Virus record (IMG/VR): IMGVR_UViG_3300036790_000231
Span: 27,256-91,255 of that record
Length of the DNA: 64,000 bases
Source: a virus
Reading direction: 5' to 3' (one strand)
The notes under the pieces are model-generated. The model did no database searches. It saw only the letters and a program-made list of their open reading frames with translations, and had not been told where the DNA came from. This document shows, piece by piece, positions 58,162-64,000 of the stretch. Every line of letters starts with the position of its first letter. Positions within the stretch are counted from its first letter, which is position 1. Made by a program: the position numbers and the translations under genes.

Positions 58162-58438
58162 TATCACCTTTGAATCAAATACCCGACGGATAGAACTATT
58201 AAAATGGTTAGAAGTAAATAAAATACATCGTCTAACTACATCTGTTATTTATTCCAAAGCAAGAGGTTTTGATGAATTATATCTTTATGATCCTACAGAA
58301 TTTCCTCCATCTCGTACAGTAGGAATGCTTAGGTGCAGAAGAGATCTAGATCTGCTGCACAAACATTCGCTAATAAATAGACATCAATATCTCAATAGTG
58401 AGATAGAATGGTCCTTAAATGATGAACAAATCAATTAA
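58154..58438 (+). CDS. winged-helix-like protein
   Basis: A 94-residue protein from ATG 58154 (MINITFESNTRRIELLKWLE). The region CRRDLDLLHKHSLINRHQYL reads as the recognition helix with a wing. It overlaps the alarmone-hydrolase-like gene by 20 bases. Confidence 0.5.
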   Translation: MINITFESNTRRIELLKWLEVNKIHRLTTSVIYSKARGFDELYLYDPTEFPPSRTVGMLRCRRDLDLLHKHSLINRHQYLNSEIEWSLNDEQIN

Positions 58439-58904
58439 CTTATCTGATGCCTTATTAATAGCTATTAACGTTCATGGAAAACAAGTCGATAAGCAAAATA
58501 ATCCTTATATTCTACATATAACTAGGGTAGTAGAAAAAGCTTATAGCGAAGAAGAAAAGATTATTGCAGCCTTGCATGATGTATGGGAGGATTCTCCCGG
58601 TACTACTCTACCATTTGTGTATCCTTCTATATATAATTCTTTAGTCTTACTTACAAGAAATCCAGAAATTACTTATAAAGAGTATATTAATAAAATATAT
58701 GAATCAAAAAATTTAAACGCTATAAAAATAAAGATTCTTGATCTAGAAGATAATCTATCTAATATGCCAATAAGACCTAGAGTAACAGCTCAATGTAGAA
58801 TAAAAAGATTTGAACAAGAGCTACAATCAGCATATTGGGATAAACAATGGCTAGGTCTTCAAGATAGATATACTAAAGCACTTACTATTTTAAAAGGAGA
58901 ATAA
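58419..58904 (+). CDS. RelA/SpoT-type HD hydrolase (MESH1-like, small)
   Basis: A 161-residue protein with the HD-domain pattern of (p)ppGpp hydrolases: INVHGKQVDKQNNPYILHIT, with H19 and H33, then ALHDVWED (H53, D54, E57, D58), and KILDLEDN (D near 107). There is no synthetase, TGS or ACT domain, as in small alarmone hydrolases and MESH1. It could remove (p)ppGpp and so keep the host translating. The order of metal ligands agrees with the family, but the activity is inferred. Confidence 0.78.
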   Translation: MMNKSINLSDALLIAINVHGKQVDKQNNPYILHITRVVEKAYSEEEKIIAALHDVWEDSPGTTLPFVYPSIYNSLVLLTRNPEITYKEYINKIYESKNLNAIKIKILDLEDNLSNMPIRPRVTAQCRIKRFEQELQSAYWDKQWLGLQDRYTKALTILKGE

Positions 58905-59197
58905 TGAATAAAGAAGATTTTATCAAACAAAGCTTAAAAATTTATGAAAAAGAGCTTGAAAGATACGAACAAAGATCATTTAAGTTAGCAAATGAAAATG
59001 GACTATTAAAATTCCAAAATTCTATTCTAAAAGAAGATTTAAAAAATAATAGCGCTAATCTTCAACGTAAGATTAGAAAGCAAGCACGGGTAATTAAAAG
59101 ATTTGAAGATAAAAGAGATAGGTCAAATGATCTCCATCCAGAGCCACCATTGGATATAACTTCAGAGGTAAAGATGGACCTAGCCAATGAATTCTGA
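58904..59197 (+). CDS. coiled-coil protein
   Basis: A 97-residue protein, nearly all charged helix (ELERYEQRSFKLANENGLLK). It overlaps both neighbours (TAATG with the hydrolase). Unknown function. Confidence 0.55.
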   Translation: MNKEDFIKQSLKIYEKELERYEQRSFKLANENGLLKFQNSILKEDLKNNSANLQRKIRKQARVIKRFEDKRDRSNDLHPEPPLDITSEVKMDLANEF

Positions 59198-59453
59198 AGA
59201 GATTAGAGAGCTATTTGAGTCTCATCTTTTTAAAACGGCTAATTGCTGGTACTTTCAAGGTAGTAGTATGCATGGTAGATCCTATTTGAAAATTAACGGG
59301 AAAAGAATCTCCCCGCGCCGAATTTCTTGGCTACTGTATCATGGAGAAGAATTAGATAACACAATGATGGTCAAGATTTCTTGCACAGAAAAAATGTGTG
59401 TCAATCCAGATCACTTATATTGTGTTCCACGAACTTATGGATGGAAAGTATGA
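59187..59453 (+). CDS. HNH-like protein with a degenerate first motif
   Basis: An 88-residue protein whose end, CTEKMCVNPDHLYC, matches the second half of an HNH_3 zinc endonuclease. The first His of the usual 'VxHxC' is replaced (VKISC), so it may have lost nuclease activity. N-terminal CWYFQGSSMHGRSYLKI matches the family's lead-in. Likely a relic of a homing gene. Confidence 0.6.
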   Translation: MNSEEIRELFESHLFKTANCWYFQGSSMHGRSYLKINGKRISPRRISWLLYHGEELDNTMMVKISCTEKMCVNPDHLYCVPRTYGWKV

Positions 59454-59480
59454 ATCAAGAGAATAAAAGTTTCAATAAAT

Positions 59481-59663
59481 ATGATTATATGCTACGTATT
59501 TAATAGTTGGTACTTATCAATAAGAGATATTTGGTACATCAATCATGAGCCATCAGGTTCTAGCGATGATATTTTTGAGGATAAAATTAGACAAATTTTA
59601 AGAGAAGAGATGGCACAAATTCCATTTAAGATTGATATACCGGATAGGCTAGATGAGAGATAA
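59481..59663 (+). CDS. small hypothetical protein
   Basis: A 60-codon frame; the part GSSDDIFEDKIRQILREEMA is clearly protein-like, the first 20 residues less so, so the start may lie further in. Overlaps the next gene by 11 bases. Confidence 0.42.
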   Translation: MIICYVFNSWYLSIRDIWYINHEPSGSSDDIFEDKIRQILREEMAQIPFKIDIPDRLDER

Positions 59664-59874
59664 TAATACAATTATACATGATGAATGCAACTCTATTAAA
59701 TTTACAATTAATCTGCCAGATCATTGTACAGAAGGCGATTTGCAATCGGTAAAGGGCGCTTTATATAATGCTGCTACATTTTACATAGACTGGGAAAAAC
59801 TCTACAATAGAACGAGTGATACAATATCTATCCCAGGTATTATACTTCTAACAATTGCTAACGAACTTAAATGA
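59653..59874 (+). CDS. small hypothetical protein
   Basis: A 73-residue protein with MRDNNTIIHDECNSIKFTIN at its start. No domain recognised. Coupled to the membrane protein by ATGA. Confidence 0.52.
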   Translation: MRDNNTIIHDECNSIKFTINLPDHCTEGDLQSVKGALYNAATFYIDWEKLYNRTSDTISIPGIILLTIANELK

Positions 59875-60053
59875 ACGAAGATAAATCTACATATTATAAG
59901 TTTCCTAAGACTTTAGCATTTTTTCTTCTGGGAATGGTTTTCGGAATCGTATTATCTACTGGAATCATTCTTGGAATATTTTTATCTCCAGGATATTATT
60001 TAATAATGATAATATGTGGTTTAATATTGTTTTCATTTTCATTAACAATTTAA
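59871..60053 (+). CDS. two-helix membrane protein
   Basis: A 60-residue protein with two helices (TLAFFLLGMVFGIVLSTGII and YYLIMIICGLILFSFSLTI). Coupled by overlap. It may be holin-like or host-modifying; no further evidence. Confidence 0.58.
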   Translation: MNEDKSTYYKFPKTLAFFLLGMVFGIVLSTGIILGIFLSPGYYLIMIICGLILFSFSLTI

Positions 60054-60250
60054 ACAAGGAAGGATGACAGAGCGGTAATAAAGTAAAGCGAAAGAGCCGC
60101 CCTCAATAAGAAAGACGGCTCAGACGCTAACGAGAGATCTACTAACTGCGTGGGGAGACAATTCCAAGCAGCTAATAGTTATTGTAGCATAAATTGAAAT
60201 GGATCGGGAAGAAAATCACATCGGCCGCTAACGCGGTCAGGGAGGCATTA

Positions 60251-60721
60251 ATGAAGAAAATTTACGCAGTTAGTTCTGGCAGTTATAGTGATTATAGGGT
60301 GGATCTTATTTTTACAGATAGGAAAAAGTCTGAAGAATATTGTTCAATTGAAAATAGTTCATTTGATCATATTTATTATGATGATAAGTTTCGAGTAGAG
60401 GAATTTTATTTAGTTGATAAAGAGAAAATAAATAGGATATACATAGCGAGAATTATTTCTCGCAATGGAGATATGAATATCTCTGTTAGAGCTTATATAG
60501 GGAATCCTTCTAAGTATACAAGACCTCAAACTGAAACAAAGTTGCAACATTGTTGGGATCCAAGATATAAAACTAGAATAGCATATATGGAATTTATCTC
60601 TCGATGTATAGACCAAAAGCTTGCCGAAAAGTCTGTACAAGATAAATTTAAGCAGTACAAAGCGGAAAAAGAACTTGGTTATATTCCTTCTCCCACGACG
60701 GCGGCCAAAGTGATACAATGA
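60251..60721 (+). CDS. conserved-looking phage protein 'SSGSYSDYRV'
   Basis: A 156-residue protein from ATG 60251 with GGGAGG in front. Its start MKKIYAVSSGSYSDYRVDLI is a common N-terminus in an uncharacterised phage family (compare 'SSGEYSDY'). CIDQKLAEKSVQDKFKQYKA forms a basic tail. The upstream 200 bases hold a hairpin GAGCCG/CGGCTC and GAGATCTACTAAC, which recurs at 60728. Confidence 0.6.
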   Translation: MKKIYAVSSGSYSDYRVDLIFTDRKKSEEYCSIENSSFDHIYYDDKFRVEEFYLVDKEKINRIYIARIISRNGDMNISVRAYIGNPSKYTRPQTETKLQHCWDPRYKTRIAYMEFISRCIDQKLAEKSVQDKFKQYKAEKELGYIPSPTTAAKVIQ

Positions 60722-60763
60722 AAACCAGACGAGATCTACTAACGACTAAAGGAGACGATCCCG

Positions 60764-61003
60764 TTGGCGCTGCGCGTGAATTTCAATTTTTATGCATCTC
60801 CCGGCAATGTTGAAAACGAGACATTAAGCGAGCCTAAGACTCTCGCTGAATGGCAGGAAAAGACGAAAGAAGCCAAGGAAGAATTAGGTGGATTCGTTTT
60901 TTGTAAAAGGGCTCCAGATCCGGCCGATCTTTCAAAAGAACCAGAATTACTTGTTAACATTGAAAATGTTAGAAGTGTTCTCGTAGTAGAAGGAGGAGTA
61001 TAA
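60764..61003 (+). CDS. small hypothetical protein (TTG start)
   Basis: A 79-residue protein from TTG 60764. SEPKTLAEWQEKTKEAKEEL is a charged helix. GGAGAC precedes it. It is the last phage gene before the terminator. Confidence 0.5.
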   Translation: MALRVNFNFYASPGNVENETLSEPKTLAEWQEKTKEAKEELGGFVFCKRAPDPADLSKEPELLVNIENVRSVLVVEGGV

Positions 61004-61037
61004 TATATGGAAGACATTGTAGGATCATAAAATATGA

Positions 61038-61063
61038 AAAGAGCCCCGAAAGGGGCTCTTTTT
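61038..61063 (+). terminator. intrinsic terminator, right end of the phage operon
   Basis: AAAAGAGCCCC, loop GAAA, GGGGCTCTTTT followed by T. Strong and close to the stop of the last gene. Confidence 0.9.
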
Positions 61064-61156
61064 TATGGAGATATAGAACTATCCAGATCTTCATCCTATA
61101 TCCAAATGGCGTTGGCCCCTTAATTGATCTGGACCATCTTGGCGGGAACAAGCTTA

Positions 61157-61234
61157 TCTAGAGACTTTTACTTGCCCAAATAGGTAGCAGGAAAATCAAA
61201 AAAGTATGCACGTACTTTTTCAACTCTCTCTAGA
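61157..61234. ncRNA. RNA-like hairpin element A
   Basis: Outer stem TCTAGAGA (61157-64)/TCTCTAGA (61227-34), inner hairpin AAAAAGTA/TACTTTTT (61199-206 and 61213-20). Between them ACTTTTACTTGCCCAAATAG. The same design with other bases is found in element B. Confidence 0.55.
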
Positions 61235-61276
61235 CCTATGTTCGCGAGGGACATTCAAAAGCGTGGCAGAAAGCTA

Positions 61277-61347
61277 TTGAGAGACTTTCACTTTTGCCAA
61301 TAAGTAGTCTCAAAAAATCAAGTCTTTTACTTGACTCCTTCTCTCAA
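61277..61347. ncRNA. RNA-like hairpin element B
   Basis: Outer stem TTGAGAGA (61277-84)/TCTCTCAA (61340-47), inner AGTC/GACT, and the linker ACTTTCACTTTTGCCAATAA similar to element A. 42 bases separate A and B. The rest of 61,064-61,479 shows only a CTA repeat (61,380-61,398) and GTCACA repeats. Confidence 0.55.
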
Positions 61348-61479
61348 CTTATCGTGTCTCGGTAGGCTGCGTCCCGTATTGCTACTACTACTACTACTAG
61401 CACACTTCTCCCATGAAAGGGGGTAGGTTTTGACCTCGTCACATACGTCACAAACTATTGGAGGCGGTAGGTTCTGGAA

Positions 61480-61788
61480 GTGCGCAAACCGAAGACGACG
61501 GGATCAGCCGGTATCGGCATCTGCATCCTGCTCGCGATCCTTCCCTGGCGAGGCATAATGCTGCCTACATGGGGATTCATTCTCGGCTTGGTCGTCGCGG
61601 TCGGTTTCATTGCCTACTCCATTGTCTCGTTACTTCTTGGGCTTCTTTCAAGACGGCGCACCAGCAGGGGGTCGCCGATCGACAACAGCGACTTGATGAT
61701 CACGCTCTACGGAGTACAAGAGGAGGAACGCGAGAAGCGTGCGCGTCGAATGGCCAACGAACAAATCGACCGCGAAGCAAGAATTTAG
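61480..61788 (+). CDS. membrane protein of the bacterial-like flank
   Basis: A 102-residue protein (GTG start) with two helices (IGICILLAILPWRGIML and WGFILGLVVAVGFIAYSIVS) and a basic, charged tail. GC-rich and unlike the phage genes. A GC-rich dyad (CCCCC/GGGGG) follows its stop. Confidence 0.6.
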   Translation: MRKPKTTGSAGIGICILLAILPWRGIMLPTWGFILGLVVAVGFIAYSIVSLLLGLLSRRRTSRGSPIDNSDLMITLYGVQEEEREKRARRMANEQIDREARI

Positions 61789-61828
61789 GCTATCCCCCAC
61801 AAGGGGGTAGATGTGCTACAGTAGGTGA

Positions 61829-62800
61829 ATGCCGCCTGCTGATCGCAACAACCCTGTACGTGGCCGCGCTGGCGGCACCGATTCGCGTTACTCCCTGATG
61901 GAGTTCATGCGGGATTACCCCGACGACGCAACATGTCTTGAGTTCCTTTGGCGCGAGCGCTACGCGCCGGACGGCCATCACATGCAATGCCCGAAATGTG
62001 CTCGTGAAAGAAAGTTTCATCGCGTAAAGAATCGCCCATGCTACGACTGCGATACCTGCGGATATCATTTGCATCCTCTTGCGGGAACAATCTTTGAGAA
62101 ATCATCGACTTCTTTGCAGCTTTGGTTTTATGCGATCTTTCTTATGGTAAGCACTCGTTGCGGGATCTCCGCCAAGCAGCTTGAGCGTGAGTTAGGTGTG
62201 ACTTACAAGACTGCTTGGAGAATGTTCAATAAGATCCGCAATGATTTGATGATTGAAGATGATGAGAAACTTCGCGGAGACGTCGAGATAGATGAGGCTT
62301 CCGTTGATGGCAAGCCCAGAAAGAGGCCTGGTGATTCTGGTCAAATTGCCCTTGGGCCTTCTCGGCGCTCTGAGGCAGCGAAATTGCGCGAACATAGTAG
62401 AGCGACGGTATTTGCGGCTGTAGAACGTGGAGGGTGCGTAAAGGCGACTGTACTTCCTTCGCGGCGCGGCCCTGCGCTGAAGAAGCAGGTCATCGAGTGG
62501 GTCGAACCGCAATCGATCGTGATTACCGATGAGTGGCCAGCGTACAACGGCTTGAACCGGCACTTCATCGACCATAGTCGAATCAATCATTCAACAGGTA
62601 TATATGTTGAAGGTGATACCCATACGAATACCATTGAGGGATTCTTCGGCCACGTCAAGCCGTCGATCAGAGGCACCTATCGCAAGGTGTCGCACAAGTG
62701 GTTGCAGGGCTACTTGAACGAGTTCACGTTCCGCTACAACCATCGCGACGACAATCGCGCGATGTTCGAGACGCTACTTCTGCGTGCTGCTGGGAGCTAG
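61829..62800 (+). mobile_element. IS1595-family (ISXO2-like) transposase
   Basis: A 323-residue transposase. The N-terminal zinc ribbon has CPKCARERKF and CDTCGYHL; WRMFNKIRNDLM and VEIDEASVDG hold the first catalytic Asp region; DEWPAYNGLN the second; GFFGHVKPSIRGTYRKV the last with GFxGxxK. TGTGC-TACAGT (61817-61822) lies just before the start. I see no clear inverted repeats, and the gene overlaps the next by 27 bases at its end, so the copy may be fixed in place. Confidence 0.9.
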
Positions 62801-63055
62801 CTCGTCTACCAGCTCGCCTGGGCGCACATCGAGCCCTCTGGCAAGGCGCAGGATCGTCGTCAGACGTGGCTCACGAGCGCCGCGCTCGAAGCGTCCGATC
62901 GCGGTGGGATGCACGTCTGTAGCGCGCGATAGATCGTCCTGAGAGACGCCGTGCTGGGCTCGAAGCTCTTTTAGGCGCTTGCCGAAGGCGACGCTGGCGG
63001 CCTTTGGGTCCTGGTCGAGATGATCCATCCCTGGATGCTCGCCGCTGGAGGCCAA
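62774..63055 (-). CDS. XRE-family HTH protein of the flank
   Basis: A 93-residue protein with an HTH_3 core (LKELRAQHGVSQDDLSRATD then HPTAIGRFERGAREPRLTTI). GC-rich. It converges with the transposase, overlapping its 3' end by 27 bases, and is divergent from the SHOCT protein. Confidence 0.85.
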   Translation of the reverse strand: MASSGEHPGMDHLDQDPKAASVAFGKRLKELRAQHGVSQDDLSRATDVHPTAIGRFERGAREPRLTTILRLARGLDVRPGELVDELAPSSTQK

Positions 63056-63463
63056 GCGGTCCAGAGCGCATTGGTAGAGAGCGCTTTGGTAGGGTTCTGG
63101 GCTTCTGTAGAGCGCCTGGTCCAGAACCGAGGAGATCGTACCGTGATTGGCCTAGTATTTCTTGTCGTGCTCGTAACTATCGTCTGGGTTGCGCTTGATG
63201 CTCGCGACCACGATTTCTCTTACAGCAGAGGAATGCATTCAACCGCCGGTTGGGTTATTGGATGCATTTTGCTTTGGATTGTTTTCTTTCCCTGGTATGT
63301 AATTGAACGCCGAAAGGTTCCAACCAGAAAGGGACTTCAGGTCGAAGGGGCTTCTGCTGATCTTGAGAATTTGCAGAAATTGGCCGATCTATATAACAAG
63401 GGAATTCTCACAAGTGCAGAGATGGAAGAACAAAAGGCAAAGATACTGAAGAGACTTACATAG
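63020..63463 (+). CDS. membrane protein with SHOCT domain
   Basis: A 147-residue protein with two helices (TVIGLVFLVVLVTIVWVAL and AGWVIGCILLWIVFFPWYVI) and a SHOCT tail LQKLADLYNKGILTSAEMEE. SHOCT proteins of this type are frequent in actinobacteria. The true start may be later, as the first 35 bases overlap the HTH gene. Confidence 0.7.
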   Translation: MIHPWMLAAGGQAVQSALVESALVGFWASVERLVQNRGDRTVIGLVFLVVLVTIVWVALDARDHDFSYSRGMHSTAGWVIGCILLWIVFFPWYVIERRKVPTRKGLQVEGASADLENLQKLADLYNKGILTSAEMEEQKAKILKRLT

Positions 63464-63595
63464 CTATTTATCTTTGGGAATTGGCTTCGCCGCTTTCTTT
63501 AGGGCGTCCAATACATCCTTCTTCTTGGGTACGGGAATCTCGTATCCCTTTGGAGTCTTTTCTTTAGGTTTTGAATCATCTTTTTTGTCGGTCAT
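63464..63595 (-). CDS. small Lys/Pro-rich protein
   Basis: A 43-residue protein, MTDKKDDSKPKEKTPKGYEI at its start, ends with KKAAKPIPKDK. It converges with the SHOCT gene. It is short and low complexity, so the call is moderate. Confidence 0.5.
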   Translation of the reverse strand: MTDKKDDSKPKEKTPKGYEIPVPKKKDVLDALKKAAKPIPKDK

Positions 63596-63615
63596 ACAGA
63601 GGAGAATAGCGCGTC

Positions 63616-64000
63616 ATGGAGGAGTTGCTAGCCGGTGTCCGTGCGAAGTTGGATAGGGCAAATAGCCAATTGGAAACTCTTGAACGCGAAATCAAGGCTT
63701 TTCGCAAACGTCGGACATATCGCATCGAAGGTGAGTTTGAGGCTCAACGCAGCGGATATGTCTTCCGGCTTGATGTTATCGAATGGCCACCGATAGCTTG
63801 GGGCGTCCTTAGCGGAGAGATCGTCCACAACGCCCGTTCGGCTCTTGATAACCTCGTTTGGCAACTTATCCTTCTCAACGGACAACAACCGGGGGAATGG
63901 AGTAGCTTCCCTATCTGGGATTCTGGGAAGGCCGAGACATTCCTTTGTGAGTCCCAGCGTCCACCTATGAAAAAACGACGGCCCGGTAAACTCTATGGAG
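63616..64000 (+). CDS. bacterial-type hypothetical protein (5' part)
   Basis: The gene runs off the right end after 128 codons. HNARSALDNLVWQLILLNG and SFPIWDSGKAE are typical of a family common in soil actinobacteria (...CLHNLRSALDHLVW...). ATG 63616 has no strong SD. It supports the view that this end is host-like DNA. Confidence 0.75.
   Translation, partial: MEELLAGVRAKLDRANSQLETLEREIKAFRKRRTYRIEGEFEAQRSGYVFRLDVIEWPPIAWGVLSGEIVHNARSALDNLVWQLILLNGQQPGEWSSFPIWDSGKAETFLCESQRPPMKKRRPGKLYG

Noticed and set aside
61380-61398. CTA triplet run as a functional repeat
   Set aside because: A short microsatellite; no periodic function visible and no ORF crosses it.
61829-62800. Transposase as the phage integrase
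   Set aside because: The motifs are those of IS1595 transposases, not of tyrosine or serine integrases, and it lies in the bacterial-like flank.
1-64000. CRISPR arrays, rRNA genes
   Set aside because: No series of regular repeats with spacers and no rRNA-like stretch was seen on either strand.

Overview
The window reads as a large piece of a tailed-phage genome (about 1 to 61,070) joined to a short GC-rich stretch of bacterial character (about 61,460 to 64,000). The phage part is AT-rich, densely packed, full of 1 to 4 base stop/start overlaps (ATGA, TGATG, TAATG), and carries tRNAs, free-standing endonucleases and an intein. No tail-sheath gene is seen, and the 2,580-residue tape measure plus a lambda-type G/GT frameshift pair point to a siphovirus-like particle with a very long tail. 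The right flank (GC-rich IS1595-type transposase, SHOCT and HTH proteins) and the A-ending-codon bias of the tRNAs suggest a GC-rich, probably actinobacterial, host. That host call is inference.

Layout. 1-5,508 (minus): replication and nucleotide genes: a P-loop kinase at the edge, a gp32-like ssDNA-binding protein, a DnaG-type primase, an HNH endonuclease, a DnaB-type helicase and a PrmC-like methyltransferase. 5,674-6,268 (plus): a winged-helix gene with promoter and terminator, then tRNA-Leu. 6,266-8,976 (minus): SF2 helicase and small membrane proteins. 9,049-36,767 (minus): the virion block, from tail fibre and hub proteins through Dit, tape measure, G/GT chaperones, major tail protein, connectors, capsid E-type protein, decoration protein and protease/scaffold to an intein-interrupted protein. 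36,978-37,374 (plus): an RlpA/3D-like secreted protein. 37,448-44,860 (minus): accessory genes including a vWA protein with swapped segments, an XRE regulator, a lysyl-tRNA synthetase, a LuxR-type HTH, MazG, an RHH protein, tRNA-Gln and many tiny ORFs. 44,140-46,400: a noncoding-rich hub with structured RNA candidates and repeated TGTGCTACA promoters. 46,400-61,003 (plus): small winged-helix and zinc proteins, a tRNA cluster with extra structured RNAs, an FtsK-like ATPase, a HicA-like fusion, a RelA/SpoT-type hydrolase and many unknowns. 61,004-61,479: terminator and two paralogous RNA-like hairpins. After that comes the bacterial-like flank.

The genes suggest a virus that runs its own replication fork (SSB, primase, helicases), adapts translation to its AT-rich codons (tRNA-Leu UAA, Gln UUG, Thr UGU, Met CAU, Arg UCU, a Val-like element, LysRS, PrmC-like) and may damp host stress signalling (MazG, alarmone-hydrolase-like HD protein). 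Terminase, portal, integrase and a stand-alone endolysin were not found here; the cell-wall enzymes recognised are two domains inside the tape measure and the RlpA-like protein.

The observations most worth checking are the segment-swapped vWA domain, the LysRS with a changed lysine pocket, the paired hairpins with compensating stems at 61.2-61.3 kb, the tRNA-like element lacking a normal D arm, and an ORF broken by a 26-bp tandem duplication. All calls come from reading the sequence by eye; no database search was run.
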